Shown here: one piece after another, positions 37,943-46,912 of the stretch
Layout of the letters: each line of letters starts with the position of its first letter
How positions within the stretch are numbered: the first letter of the stretch is position 1
Source of the DNA: an uncultured Eubacteriales bacterium
Lineage (GTDB): Bacteria > Bacillota > Clostridia > Tissierellales > Peptoniphilaceae
DNA length: 64,000 bases
Assembly: GCA_900539225.1 (NCBI GenBank)
Contig: UQBO01000001.1
Coordinates: forward strand, 1 to 64,000
Reading direction: 5' to 3'
Translations under genes and position numbers: made by a program
Notes under the pieces: model-generated
Told to the model about the DNA's origin: nothing
What the model saw: the letters and a program-made list of their open reading frames with translations, nothing else
Database searches by the model: none

Positions 37943-38593
37943 TTGAGAGAGATAGCACCATCATTATTGTCGGCAAACTTTTATAATTTGCAAGACGATT
38001 TAGAAAAACTAAAGAAGGCTGATATTAAGTATTTGCATCTTGATGTTATGGATGGAAATTTTGTTCCGAATATATCCTTTGGTCTGCCAATCATTAAATC
38101 AGTGAGAAAGAACACAGATTTTATTCTTGACTGCCACTTGATGATAGAAAAGCCTGAAAGATATTTGGAAGATTTTAAAAATGCTGGAGCAGACATATTA
38201 ACCGTGCATCAAGAGGCGACTATACACCTACAAAGAACGCTTGCCGAAATCAGAAGACTTGGCATGAAGGCCGGTGTGTCACTAAACCCATCGACAAGTG
38301 AAGAAACACTTAAGTACATCATGGACGATATTGATTTAATATTAATTATGTCAGTTAATCCAGGTTTTGGTGGCCAATCATACATCGAAGCAGTTAATGA
38401 GAAGATCAAAAGAGTGAGAAAGATGATTGACGAAAGCGGCAGAGACATCATATTAGAGGTCGATGGCGGCGTCAACAAGGACAATATTAAGAGCTTAGAA
38501 GCTTTAGGAGTAGATTTATTTGTTGCAGGATCAGCAGCATTTAAAAATTCAGAGATAGAAAAGAATTTAGGAGAGTTGAGAGATGAAAAATAA
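37943..38593 (+). CDS. rpe: Ribulose-phosphate 3-epimerase
   Basis: 216 residues, a complete TIM barrel. It begins REIAPSLLSANF, carries HLDVMDGNFVPN near 32-43 and ends with the phosphate-binding GG and AGSAAF. The start is TTG at 37943, seven bases after GAGGAGG; no ATG is available before the conserved first strand. It interconverts ribulose-5-phosphate and xylulose-5-phosphate. rsgA-rpe-thiN is a conserved Firmicutes order. Confidence 0.97.
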   Translation: MREIAPSLLSANFYNLQDDLEKLKKADIKYLHLDVMDGNFVPNISFGLPIIKSVRKNTDFILDCHLMIEKPERYLEDFKNAGADILTVHQEATIHLQRTLAEIRRLGMKAGVSLNPSTSEETLKYIMDDIDLILIMSVNPGFGGQSYIEAVNEKIKRVRKMIDESGRDIILEVDGGVNKDNIKSLEALGVDLFVAGSAAFKNSEIEKNLGELRDEK

Positions 38594-39227
38594 AGTAGCA
38601 ATAGTATTAAACGGACCAATTGATAGTTTTTTAACAGGAGATATTAAAAATTACGCCATGGTCATAGCAGTTGATGGCGGCTTAAATCACTTAGTTAAGT
38701 ACAATATGGAAGCAGACCTATTCATAGGTGATTGTGATAGTGTTAATGAAGATGCACTAATCTACATGGAGACAAGTGATATCGAAAGGATAGAATATGA
38801 CGTAGAAAAGGACAAGACAGACTTCGAACTTGCCTTGGAATATGTAAAAGAAAAGTGCAAGATTAAGAAAATTGATGTTTTCTGCGCTTTAGGTGGAAAA
38901 ACTGATCACACTATGACAGTACTAAACAATGTCTTAGCATATAGCAAGGACCTTGACATAACTGTCTTTGGAGGCCAACAAGCAGCAAAAGTGCTTAACG
39001 AAGGCGATAAGCTTAGAGTATTGAATAGATATGATGTAGTGTCATTCTCAATGGTACCAGTTGATGAAGATTTAACAGTTTCAATCGAGTCAGCAAAGTG
39101 GGAGCTTGATCATAAAACAGTTAAGAAAGAAAGTTCATTACTAATGAGCAACAAGGCAATGGGCGAGTATGCTTTAGTCACTGCACATAAGAACAGAGCC
39201 TTTGTCTTTACAACATTGTTTTTATAA
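38583..39227 (+). CDS. thiN: Thiamine diphosphokinase
   Basis: 214 residues. The catalytic-domain signatures are VDGGLNHL near 28, FIGDCDS near 48, and EKDKTDFELAL near 77; a beta-rich C-terminal thiamine-binding domain follows. It pyrophosphorylates thiamine to the cofactor TPP. It overlaps rpe by 11 bases and is the last gene before the terminator at 39252. Confidence 0.94.
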   Translation: MKNKVAIVLNGPIDSFLTGDIKNYAMVIAVDGGLNHLVKYNMEADLFIGDCDSVNEDALIYMETSDIERIEYDVEKDKTDFELALEYVKEKCKIKKIDVFCALGGKTDHTMTVLNNVLAYSKDLDITVFGGQQAAKVLNEGDKLRVLNRYDVVSFSMVPVDEDLTVSIESAKWELDHKTVKKESSLLMSNKAMGEYALVTAHKNRAFVFTTLFL

Positions 39228-39251
39228 AATCGATTTAGCTTAAATACAAAG

Positions 39252-39281
39252 AAGGCTGATGCATAATGCATCGGCCTTTAT
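39252..39281 (+). terminator. Rho-independent terminator after thiN
   Basis: A 12-bp stem (AAGGCTGATGCA with TGCATCGGCCTT, one G-U pair), loop TAA, then a short T run. It ends the long yicC-thiN transcript. Confidence 0.8.
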
Positions 39282-39295
39282 ATATACACGCGAAA

Positions 39296-39320
39296 GAAGC
39301 AGAGCAATTAGCTCTGCTTC
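39296..39320. repeat. Perfect 10-bp inverted repeat between two terminators
   Basis: GAAGCAGAGC at 39296-39305 and GCTCTGCTTC at 39311-39320 with loop AATTA. The T run on either side is short (TTCT on plus, TTTC on minus), so it is a weak terminator at best. It sits between the thiN and rpmB terminators. Confidence 0.7.
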
Positions 39321-39338
39321 TTCTATGTATTGAGCAAA

Positions 39339-39366
39339 AAAAATTGCAGTTAGTCTGCAATTTTTA
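39339..39366 (-). terminator. Rho-independent terminator of rpmB
   Basis: Arms AAAAATTGCAG (39339-39349) and CTGCAATTTTT (39355-39365), loop TTAGT. Read on the minus strand it ends in a run of eight Ts. The first arm overlaps the rpmB stop codon at 39364-39366. Confidence 0.8.
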
Positions 39367-39555
39367 TTCGGCTCTTTGTACCTTACCTGATCTAAGGCAT
39401 CTAGTACAAACATTTATTCTTTTTACAGTTCCGTTAACGTTTGCTCTAACTCTTCTTAAGTTTGGCTTCCAAGTTCTTCTTGAGTGTCTTAAAGAGTGAG
39501 ATACTTTATTACCGGCAATCTTTCCTTTACCACATATATCGCAAACTTTTCCCAT
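39364..39555 (-). CDS. rpmB: 50S ribosomal protein L28
   Basis: 63 residues from the ATG at 39555, preceded by AGAGGAGG; a slightly longer in-frame reading would translate the ribosome binding site. It begins MGKVCDICGKG and has CxxC pairs at Cys5/8 and Cys50/53, so it is the zinc-binding (C+) form. It is a single-gene unit on the minus strand, a usual arrangement beside asp23-fakA in Firmicutes. Confidence 0.97.
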   Translation of the reverse strand: MGKVCDICGKGKIAGNKVSHSLRHSRRTWKPNLRRVRANVNGTVKRINVCTRCLRSGKVQRAE

Positions 39556-39587
39556 TTTCTTACCTCCTCTCAAGCTTTAACTACTTA

Positions 39588-39616
39588 ATTATAGCAAAGT
39601 TAATCATAAAAATCAA
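39588..39616 (-). promoter_or_regulatory. Predicted promoter for rpmB
   Basis: On the minus strand: -35 TTGATT (39611-39616), 17-base spacer, -10 TATAAT (39588-39593) preceded by TGC, so it is also an extended -10. Confidence 0.75.
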
Positions 39617-39685
39617 GCTTTTTTTATAAAAAATAGATTTTTTTTAAAGAAAATGTCAAAAAAACATAAAATTTCCATATATATC

Positions 39686-39714
39686 TTTAAAAATAAGCAA
39701 TTTAATGGTATAAT
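39686..39714 (+). promoter_or_regulatory. Predicted promoter for the asp23-fakA operon
   Basis: Extended -10 TGGTATAAT (39706-39714) with a weak -35 TTTAAA at 39686-39691, spacer 17. Confidence 0.65.
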
Positions 39715-39786
39715 ATAAGTAATTATGGATACAAATAAGCAAAGCAAAAGAGAAAATAAATTTATTAAGTGAATGGAGGGAGATTT

Positions 39787-40149
39787 ATGCCTTGTCAATA
39801 TACTAATGATTTAGGAACTATTAACATTGCTGACAATGTTATCGCCAAGATAGCAGGTCTATCTGCTATGGAAAGCTATGGCATAGTAGGTATGAGTGCA
39901 ATCGATGCAAAAGATGGTTTTTACAAATTACTTAACATGGAGAATCTAGCTAAGGGAGTAAAGGTAGTGACAGACGGAAGCCACTTAGACATATCTTTAT
40001 ATGTAGTATTGGAGTTTGGAGTAAAAATTTCAGTTGTTTGCGATAACATTATAGAAAAAGTAAAATACAATGTTGAAAGACAAACAGCTATGTCTGTTAA
40101 AAATGTCAACGTTTTTGTCCAAGGACTAAGAATGAATGACAAAAAGTAG
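39787..40149 (+). CDS. Asp23/Gls24-family protein (YloU-like)
   Basis: 120 residues from the ATG at 39787, which follows GGAGGGAG; an earlier in-frame ATG at 39769 overlaps that site. The sequence NIADNVIAKIAGLSAMESYGIVGM is the standard Asp23 N-terminus and NVFVQGLR its end. Members are linked to envelope stress and fatty-acid handling; the constant neighbour is the DAK2-domain fatty acid kinase gene, as here. The exact role is unknown. Confidence 0.92.
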   Translation: MPCQYTNDLGTINIADNVIAKIAGLSAMESYGIVGMSAIDAKDGFYKLLNMENLAKGVKVVTDGSHLDISLYVVLEFGVKISVVCDNIIEKVKYNVERQTAMSVKNVNVFVQGLRMNDKK

Positions 40150-40158
40150 GAGGTAAAT

Positions 40159-41802
40159 GTGAGTACTAATAAAATTGACGCAATTGTTTTAAAGAAAGCA
40201 TTGATTGGAGCTCTAAACTCACTTGGTGAAAACAAGGAAATGGTTGATGCTCTAAATGTATTTCCTGTTCCAGATGGAGATACAGGTACTAACATGCTTC
40301 TAACAATGAAGTCAGCAGTTACAAATGCAGTTAAAGAAGAAAATAAAACTGTAAAAGAAATATCAAGTGCTTTGAGTAAGGGTGCTCTTCTTGGAGCAAG
40401 AGGAAACTCTGGTGTAATCTTATCTCAACTTCTTAGAGGTTTCAAAGAAGCTGTAGAAGATAAGGAATACATTGACATCGAAGCATTGATGGAAGCCTTT
40501 GTTAAGGCAAGTGAAGTTGCTTATAAGGCTGTTATGAGACCAACAGAAGGAACTATACTAACAGTATCAAAGGATTTAGCAAGTTTTGCAAGTAAAAACT
40601 ATAGAAATTACACAGAACTTTCTAAATTTGCAGATGATTCACTTATTGCTTTAGAAGAATCATTAAACAGAACTCCAGAGCTATTGAGCGTATTGAAAGA
40701 AGCTGGTGTAGTTGATGCTGGTGGTAAGGGTCTTTACTGTATTTTAAAAGGCGCAATAGAAGGCGCTAGAACTGAAAATCTAGAAATTACAGTTCAAGAT
40801 ATAAATAAGACTAAACAAACAGCTAATAGAAAAGAAATCTCTACAGACAATATCAAATATGGTTATTGTACTGAATTTATTATAACTGGCGATACAAGCA
40901 AGGTTAATGAATTTAAGGAAACTATCTCAAAGATAGGTGACTCAATGGTTGTTGTTGCTCTTGATGATATAATCAAGTGCCATATACACTCAAACAACCC
41001 AGGTCAAGTTATTGAAGAAGCTTTAAAACTTGGTTACTTAAAGGACATCAAGATTGATAATATGCGTCTTCAACACAACGAGATACTATTTAGTGAAGAA
41101 GAGTATAAAAATACTGAAAAAGAAGATAATAAGCCAAAAGAGCACAAGAAATATGGCTTTATTGCCGTAAGTTCAGGAGAAGGTTTTACAAAGATATTTA
41201 AGGATCTAAAAGTTGATGAAGTTGTTACTGGTGGCCAAACTATGAACCCATCTACAGAAGATTTCATGGAAGCAATTGACAAGATCAATGCAGACGATAT
41301 ATTTATCTTCCCTAACAACAAAAACATCATCATGGCAGCTAAGCAAACTATTGACCTTAGCGATAAGAATATCCATGTAGTTGAGACTAGAAATATGCCA
41401 GAAGCTATTACAGCTATGATTACATTCGATGAGGACATGAGTGCAGATGAAATTCTTGACAATATGAACGAAGCCATCAGCGAAGTAAAAACTGGTGAAG
41501 TTACTTTTGCTGTAAGAGACACTACTATCGATGGTAAAGAGATAAAGAAGGGTAACTACCTTGCTATCAGCTCATCAAAGATACTTGCAAGCTCAGCCGA
41601 TTTAAACGAAACAACTATGGCTATGATAGATGAACTTATCGATGAGGATACATCTTTAGTGACTCTATATCTAGGCGAAGACGCTGAAAAAGCTTTAGCT
41701 GATGATTTAATTGAAAAACTTGAAGAAAAATATCCGGATGTCGACTTCGAAGCAATCGAGTCTAAACAAGCTTTATACTACTATATAATTTCATTGGAAT
41801 AA
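40159..41802 (+). CDS. fakA: DAK2-domain fatty acid kinase, FakA/YloV-like
   Basis: 547 residues. The N-terminal DhaL/DAK2 kinase domain contains the metal- and nucleotide-binding PDGDTGTNM near 38-46 and GARGNSGVILSQLLRG near 79-94. A middle and a C-terminal DegV-like domain follow. FakA phosphorylates fatty acids bound to a separate FakB (DegV) protein; no fakB is in this window. The acyl-phosphate would feed PlsX/PlsY, both encoded here. The start is GTG with AGGAGG upstream. Confidence 0.93.
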   Translation: MSTNKIDAIVLKKALIGALNSLGENKEMVDALNVFPVPDGDTGTNMLLTMKSAVTNAVKEENKTVKEISSALSKGALLGARGNSGVILSQLLRGFKEAVEDKEYIDIEALMEAFVKASEVAYKAVMRPTEGTILTVSKDLASFASKNYRNYTELSKFADDSLIALEESLNRTPELLSVLKEAGVVDAGGKGLYCILKGAIEGARTENLEITVQDINKTKQTANRKEISTDNIKYGYCTEFIITGDTSKVNEFKETISKIGDSMVVVALDDIIKCHIHSNNPGQVIEEALKLGYLKDIKIDNMRLQHNEILFSEEEYKNTEKEDNKPKEHKKYGFIAVSSGEGFTKIFKDLKVDEVVTGGQTMNPSTEDFMEAIDKINADDIFIFPNNKNIIMAAKQTIDLSDKNIHVVETRNMPEAITAMITFDEDMSADEILDNMNEAISEVKTGEVTFAVRDTTIDGKEIKKGNYLAISSSKILASSADLNETTMAMIDELIDEDTSLVTLYLGEDAEKALADDLIEKLEEKYPDVDFEAIESKQALYYYIISLE

Positions 41803-43826
41803 TGAAGCTAAGAGAGGTCAAGGGAGTAGGAAGCAAAACTGAAGAGTATCTAAATAGGCTTGGTTTATACACTGCAGAAGATGCACTGTTTAACAGGCCT
41901 AGAAGGTATGAGGACAGGAAGAATCTTAGGACTATCTCTGATGATAGTCTAGCTGAAGCGGCTCTGTTTAAGGTAAAAGTCATTTCTTCGCCTATAATGA
42001 GGCAGAGAAATATGATGATGTTTGACGTTTGTGATGAGAAGAATAATGCGAAAGTTTTCTTCTTTGGCATGAATTTTTATAGAAACATCTTTAAGCCAGG
42101 CAAAACATTCTACTTTTTTGGCAAATTAAGTAAAAATAAATTTGGATACAGTTTTTCTAATCCTGAATTTTACAATAGTTTAAACACAGACAGACTTGGC
42201 TACATCGGCCCAATATACAATCTTGTAAAAGGTTTATATAATTCAAAACTGGTCTCAATAGTAAGCGAGCTACTAAATACAAAGGGCTTAGTAAAAGAGA
42301 TAATTCCAGAAGTTTTGATACGTGATTATAACTTATATGGTATAGATGAAGCACTTAAAGAACTGCATTTTCCAACGTCTCACGAGACTTTGGAGAAGGC
42401 GAGAAGGACTTTAGCTTTTAGAGAGATATTTACCGTTGAATATGGCTTTAAGGTCTTAAGAAAAGAAGTTCAGGATGAAAATTATATAAAGTTCAAGCAC
42501 TTTGATGAAGAAGATGACTTTATTAGGGGGCTTGGCTTTGAGCTAACAGCTGACCAAAAGACCGTCATAGACGAGATCAATGCCGATATGCAAGCTGATA
42601 AGAGGATGAATAGGTTAGTCCAAGGAGACGTTGGAAGCGGTAAGACTATAGTCGCTGTATACGCTATGTATAAGGCGCATCTCAATGGCTACCAAGCTGC
42701 AATGATGGCACCGACTGAGATACTAGCTAAGCAGCACTACGAGAGCCTTAAAGATATTTTCAAAGCTAAAGATATAAAAGTGGCGCTGCTATCATCATCA
42801 ATATCAAATAAAGAAAAGAATGAGATTTATGAGGGGCTAGAGAGCGGGGAAATAGACATAGTTGTCGGAACTCACTCTATAATCCAAGATAAAGTTACTT
42901 TTAATAAGCTTGGACTCGTTATCACGGACGAGCAACACAGATTTGGCGTTAAGCATAGGGCAAATTTAACGAATAAATCAATATACGCAGACACTCTTGT
43001 AATGAGTGCAACGCCGATACCAAGGACCATGTCACTAATTTTCTACGGTGACCTTGATATATCAACTATCAAGACCATGCCGCCAGGAAGGAAAAAAGTC
43101 GAGACATACGCTGTGCCTTACTCTTACAAGGAAAGAATTTTTAATTTTATAGAAAAAGAACTAAAAAAATCAAAGCAGGTCTATGTGGTTACGCCTCTGA
43201 TTGGAGAGAGTGACTCGCTTGACTTGGCAAACGCAAATGATGTATATTTAGAGCTGAAGGAGCACTTCAAAGATTATAATGTGGCTCTCCTTCATGGAAA
43301 GACATCAAACGAAGAGAAGAACAAGATAATGTCCGCTTATGAAGATAACGAAGTGCAGATACTTGTTTCAACTACTGTTATAGAAGTCGGTGTAAACGTT
43401 CCTAATGCTAATCTAATGATTATACTAAACGCAGAAAGGTTCGGTCTATCTACGCTTCACCAATTAAGAGGCAGGGTAGGAAGAAGTTCGGATCAAGCGT
43501 ATTGCGTCCTTGTTTATGACAAGCTAAATGATATTAGCTACGAAAGATTAAAATTAATGCAAGAGACTGGCGACGGCTTTGAGATATCGAAGAAAGACTT
43601 GATACTAAGAGGACCAGGCGACTTCTTCGGAACAAAGCAGCACGGCTCTATAGATTTTAAATTCTTTGATTTTGATAAGGATACTGAGATGATTAATGAC
43701 ATAAACAAAGAAGTATTATCAATATTAAGAGGCGACATTGATTACGAAAAAGACAGATATGAAGCCTTATTAAACAATATGGACTCAGTCTTTTACGATA
43801 GTAAACAAGATATCATCTTGAATTAA
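41802..43826 (+). CDS. recG: ATP-dependent DNA helicase RecG
   Basis: 674 residues. The N-terminal wedge/OB domain is followed by the helicase core with GDVGSGKT near 276-283, motif II DEQH near 376, SATPIPRT, and the motif VI region LRGRVGRS. It remodels stalled forks and Holliday junctions. It starts within the fakA stop (TAATG). fakA-recG-rsmD-coaD is a conserved Firmicutes order. Confidence 0.97.
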   Translation: MKLREVKGVGSKTEEYLNRLGLYTAEDALFNRPRRYEDRKNLRTISDDSLAEAALFKVKVISSPIMRQRNMMMFDVCDEKNNAKVFFFGMNFYRNIFKPGKTFYFFGKLSKNKFGYSFSNPEFYNSLNTDRLGYIGPIYNLVKGLYNSKLVSIVSELLNTKGLVKEIIPEVLIRDYNLYGIDEALKELHFPTSHETLEKARRTLAFREIFTVEYGFKVLRKEVQDENYIKFKHFDEEDDFIRGLGFELTADQKTVIDEINADMQADKRMNRLVQGDVGSGKTIVAVYAMYKAHLNGYQAAMMAPTEILAKQHYESLKDIFKAKDIKVALLSSSISNKEKNEIYEGLESGEIDIVVGTHSIIQDKVTFNKLGLVITDEQHRFGVKHRANLTNKSIYADTLVMSATPIPRTMSLIFYGDLDISTIKTMPPGRKKVETYAVPYSYKERIFNFIEKELKKSKQVYVVTPLIGESDSLDLANANDVYLELKEHFKDYNVALLHGKTSNEEKNKIMSAYEDNEVQILVSTTVIEVGVNVPNANLMIILNAERFGLSTLHQLRGRVGRSSDQAYCVLVYDKLNDISYERLKLMQETGDGFEISKKDLILRGPGDFFGTKQHGSIDFKFFDFDKDTEMINDINKEVLSILRGDIDYEKDRYEALLNNMDSVFYDSKQDIILN

Positions 43827-43836
43827 GAGGAAAGCT

Positions 43837-44391
43837 ATGAGAGTTATATCAGGCGAATTCAAATCAAGAAAATTAATAGCTCCAAAAGGTCTTAAGACGA
43901 GACCAACTTTGGATAATATAAAAGAAACAATATTTAATATCATATCGCCAATAGCGATTAACGCATCTGTCTTAGATCTATTTAGCGGCACAGGACAGAT
44001 AGGCATTGAGTTTTACTCAAGAGGCGCGAAGGACGTCTACTTAGTAGATTCATCGCGCGAGGCCATAAGCGTAATAAATAAAAATTTAGAAAGCTTAAAG
44101 CTTAATGACGAGATAAAGCTGATGAAGATGGATGCCATAAGAGCCTTAAAAGGGCCTCTTAAGGAGAAAAACTTTGACTACATCTTCTTGGATCCGCCAT
44201 ACAAAGAGCGTGAGCTACTAAATGAAGTACTTAAGCTAATTATCTCTCTTGATTTACTTGAGGATAAAGGCAGTATAATCATAGAAGAAAATAAGGACTA
44301 TGATTTAGCTGAAGTAATTAGCGCGGATGATTTTGATATTGACACAAGAACAATTGGCGATAAGAAAATATTTTTTATAAAGAGGTGTTAA
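43837..44391 (+). CDS. rsmD: 16S rRNA m2G966 methyltransferase RsmD
   Basis: 184 residues. The conserved N-terminus MRVISGEFKSRKL, SAM-binding DLFSGTGQIGIE near 47-58 and catalytic DPPY near 121 are present. coaD starts on the next base after its stop, the usual arrangement. Confidence 0.96.
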   Translation: MRVISGEFKSRKLIAPKGLKTRPTLDNIKETIFNIISPIAINASVLDLFSGTGQIGIEFYSRGAKDVYLVDSSREAISVINKNLESLKLNDEIKLMKMDAIRALKGPLKEKNFDYIFLDPPYKERELLNEVLKLIISLDLLEDKGSIIIEENKDYDLAEVISADDFDIDTRTIGDKKIFFIKRC

Positions 44392-44871
44392 ATGAAAGCT
44401 ATCTATCCTGGTAGTTTTGATCCTATAACCAATGGACATATTGATATCATCAACAGATCAAAGGATATGTTCGACGAGTTAATCATAGGCATAACTACTA
44501 ATGTACAGAAAAAACACTTATTTACTATAGATGAGAGAAAAAAGATGATAGAGGAAATCTTCAAAGACGAAAAGAAGATTAAGGTAAAGACTTTTGATGG
44601 TCTTCTTACTTCATTTTGCGAAGAAGAGGGTACCAACTACGTAATAAGAGGTTTAAGAGCCGTTTCTGACTATGAATACGAACTTCAAATGGCTATGGCG
44701 AATAAATCACTTAATAAGGACTTAGAAACTATATTCTTAGTTGCGTCACATAAGTTCAACTTCCTTAGCTCTTCAATCGTGAAAGAGATTGCCTACTATC
44801 ATGGAGATATATCGGCCTTAGTGCCAGAAAATGTTGAAATAGCATTGAAAAAGAAATACGAAAGGGGTTAA
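44392..44871 (+). CDS. coaD: Phosphopantetheine adenylyltransferase
   Basis: 159 residues. The nucleotidyltransferase motif is YPGSFDPITNGH (4-15), with the substrate-binding RGLRAVSDYEYELQMA near 87 and the second phosphate motif SSSIVKE near 127. It adenylates phosphopantetheine to dephospho-CoA. Confidence 0.98.
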   Translation: MKAIYPGSFDPITNGHIDIINRSKDMFDELIIGITTNVQKKHLFTIDERKKMIEEIFKDEKKIKVKTFDGLLTSFCEEEGTNYVIRGLRAVSDYEYELQMAMANKSLNKDLETIFLVASHKFNFLSSSIVKEIAYYHGDISALVPENVEIALKKKYERG

Positions 44872-44874
44872 AAA

Positions 44875-45369
44875 ATGGATGTATTAGGTCTTATTGATGA
44901 GATTGAGGACATTGTTGAAACAGCTGGTTCTCTACTTCTAACAAGTAAGGTTTTAGTTCAAAAAGAAGAATTACTAGACATTATAAGCGAGTTAAGAATA
45001 AAACTTCCAGATGAAATAAAACAAGCTGCATGGATCAAAGAAGAAAGAGAAAGAATTATAAGCGAAGCAAATAAAGATGCAGAACAAATCATTAAAGAAA
45101 CAAGATTAAAACTTGAAGAGCTTGTAAGCAAAGAAGAAGTTTTAAAAGAAGCTAATGAAAGAGCAAAAGACATTATGAACAAAGCACAAATTGCTTCAAC
45201 AAACTTAAAGCGCTCTTCTCTTGAATACTCTGACAAGCTTCTAATGAACGCACAAGAAAACTTAAAAGACATGATTACTACTTTGAATGAAAACAGAACA
45301 GAGCTTAGAAAAATGTCTGCTTCTGTTAGCCAAGAAAATCACGTAGCACAAAACAAAGAAGAAAAGTAA
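44875..45369 (+). CDS. Coiled-coil protein of unknown function downstream of coaD
   Basis: 164 residues, highly charged and mostly helical, with a long coiled coil from about residue 45 to 145 and no membrane segment, cysteine or enzymatic motif. Clostridia often carry a similar small protein after coaD, annotated vaguely as an ATPase or as DivIVA- or ATP-synthase-b-like because of the coiled coil. I do not see a nucleotide-binding motif, so an ATPase label is not justified. A scaffold role is a guess. It is three bases after coaD and ends before a bidirectional terminator. Confidence 0.7.
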   Translation: MDVLGLIDEIEDIVETAGSLLLTSKVLVQKEELLDIISELRIKLPDEIKQAAWIKEERERIISEANKDAEQIIKETRLKLEELVSKEEVLKEANERAKDIMNKAQIASTNLKRSSLEYSDKLLMNAQENLKDMITTLNENRTELRKMSASVSQENHVAQNKEEK

Positions 45370-45372
45370 AAA

Positions 45373-45410
45373 AATAAATGCGAAAGTACATAATTACCTT
45401 CGCATTTATT
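45373..45410. terminator. Bidirectional rho-independent terminator
   Basis: A perfect 12-bp stem, AATAAATGCGAA with TTCGCATTTATT, and a 14-base loop. T-rich tracts follow on both strands, so it can end both the coaD operon (plus) and lpdA (minus). Confidence 0.8.
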
Positions 45411-45438
45411 TTCTTATCTGCTTATAAAATCTTTATAA

Positions 45439-46833
45439 TTATTTTGCCATTGGCGAGTTTGTTGACTTGCCTTCAAGCGATTCAATTGCGTCCTTAAATA
45501 CTTCGGCAATAGTTGGGTGAGCATATATCATATTTGATAAGTCTTCAACACTTAGACCATTGGACATAGCTATAACAGCGTAGTGGATCAATAGGTCAGC
45601 GTCCTTACCGATGATGTGGCAGCCTAAAATCTTCTTGTGATCCTTTGTTGATAGTATCTTTATAAAGCCTTTAGTTCCGCCAACAGCAAGTGCCTTACCA
45701 TTTGCTTGGTACATGGACTTTGCTTTGTCAAACTCAATACCTTCTTTTTCAAGTTCTTGTTCAGTCTTACCAACTTGAGCAAGTTCTGGAACTGTGTATA
45801 ATACTGCTGGAACGATTGAAAGATCAGTTTTTGGTTCAAGACCAGATAATTGTTCAACTACATGGAAGCCTTGAGCTGTAGCAAAGTGAGCAAGTTGAGT
45901 GTTTTTGTATATAACATCACCGATAGCATAGATATTGTCGTTTGATGTCTTTAGGTTTTCATCAACTAAAACGCCGCCGTCCTTTGTTTCAACCTTAGCT
46001 GCTTCAGTGTTAAGACCATCAGTATTGCTTGCTCTTCCTAGAGCAACTAATACATATTCAGCTTCATACTCTTTCAAAGTGTCTTTGCCTACCATTTGAG
46101 TAGTTACCTTAAGCATGTCGCCAGCTTGCTCTATCTTTTTAGAGTGTTGCTTTGTAGCGAACTTTAGATTTGGATTTTTTAATATTGATTGTAATCTCTT
46201 TTGTATTTCAATATCTGCTGTCTTAAACATATTGTTACCGATAACAGTTACTTCAGTACCAAAGCTTGCGTAGATAGTAGCAAACTCAAGGCCTATAACG
46301 CCTGTACCTATAACTATCATTGACTTAGGTATTTCTTTTAAACTTAGTAGAGTAGTTGAGTTTAAAACCTTTGGCAAATCGCATCCTTCAAGTGGCTTGA
46401 TGTCCTTTGATCCAGTAGCTATGATGCACTTATCAAATGTAACGTTTTCTTCGCCGCCATCATTTAAAACTACTTTGACTTCATTTTCGCTAACGAAAGA
46501 AGCACTACCCTTTAAAAGCTTGATATTGTCATATGTTGAGATTAAATATTCGATTCCGTCTCTAAGTTTACCCATTACATCTTGTTTTCTTTGGTAAATC
46601 TTTTCAGTATCAAGACTATATCCGTCAACCTTTACGCCAAATTCTTCAGCATTTTGAACTTCGCTGTAAAAATCAGCTATCTTAACCATAGTCTTAGTAG
46701 GTATACAGCCAATGTTTAGGCAAGTACCACCAAGTAAGTTCTTTTCAACAAGAACAACATCATTTCCTAGTTGAGCAGCTCTGAAAGCGGCTTCGTATCC
46801 GCCAGGACCTGCGCCGATAATTAGTAATTTCAT
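45439..46833 (-). CDS. lpdA: Dihydrolipoyl dehydrogenase
   Basis: 464 residues with FAD-binding GAGPGGYEAAFRAA (7-20), the redox disulfide GGTCLNIGCIPTK near 35-47, an NAD-binding GTGVIGLEFA near 173 and the C-terminal HAHPT-type motif (YAHPTIAEVF). No lipoyl domain is attached. The partner complex is not encoded nearby; glycine cleavage or a 2-oxo-acid dehydrogenase are the options. It has its own extended -10 promoter and AGGAGG site and stands alone between terminators. Confidence 0.94.
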   Translation of the reverse strand: MKLLIIGAGPGGYEAAFRAAQLGNDVVLVEKNLLGGTCLNIGCIPTKTMVKIADFYSEVQNAEEFGVKVDGYSLDTEKIYQRKQDVMGKLRDGIEYLISTYDNIKLLKGSASFVSENEVKVVLNDGGEENVTFDKCIIATGSKDIKPLEGCDLPKVLNSTTLLSLKEIPKSMIVIGTGVIGLEFATIYASFGTEVTVIGNNMFKTADIEIQKRLQSILKNPNLKFATKQHSKKIEQAGDMLKVTTQMVGKDTLKEYEAEYVLVALGRASNTDGLNTEAAKVETKDGGVLVDENLKTSNDNIYAIGDVIYKNTQLAHFATAQGFHVVEQLSGLEPKTDLSIVPAVLYTVPELAQVGKTEQELEKEGIEFDKAKSMYQANGKALAVGGTKGFIKILSTKDHKKILGCHIIGKDADLLIHYAVIAMSNGLSVEDLSNMIYAHPTIAEVFKDAIESLEGKSTNSPMAK

Positions 46834-46876
46834 ATATGTCCTCCTTTATATTATTTATTTTATTCCTAACATTTTA

Positions 46877-46905
46877 ATTATATCATATAATTTGCTATTT
46901 CTTAA
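46877..46905 (-). promoter_or_regulatory. Predicted promoter for lpdA
   Basis: On the minus strand: TTAAGA (46900-46905), 17-base spacer, TATAAT (46877-46882) preceded by TGA (extended -10). It lies between the lpdA start and the tmcAL stop. Confidence 0.65.
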
Positions 46906-46912
46906 GAGTTTT

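Noticed and set aside
39266..39499. A 77-codon plus-strand frame covering rpmB
   Set aside because: It is the antisense of the L28 gene and of the terminators; no ribosome binding site or protein family.
42157..42354. Minus-strand frame inside recG
   Set aside because: It is a shadow of a well-supported gene, with no ribosome binding site or recognisable family.
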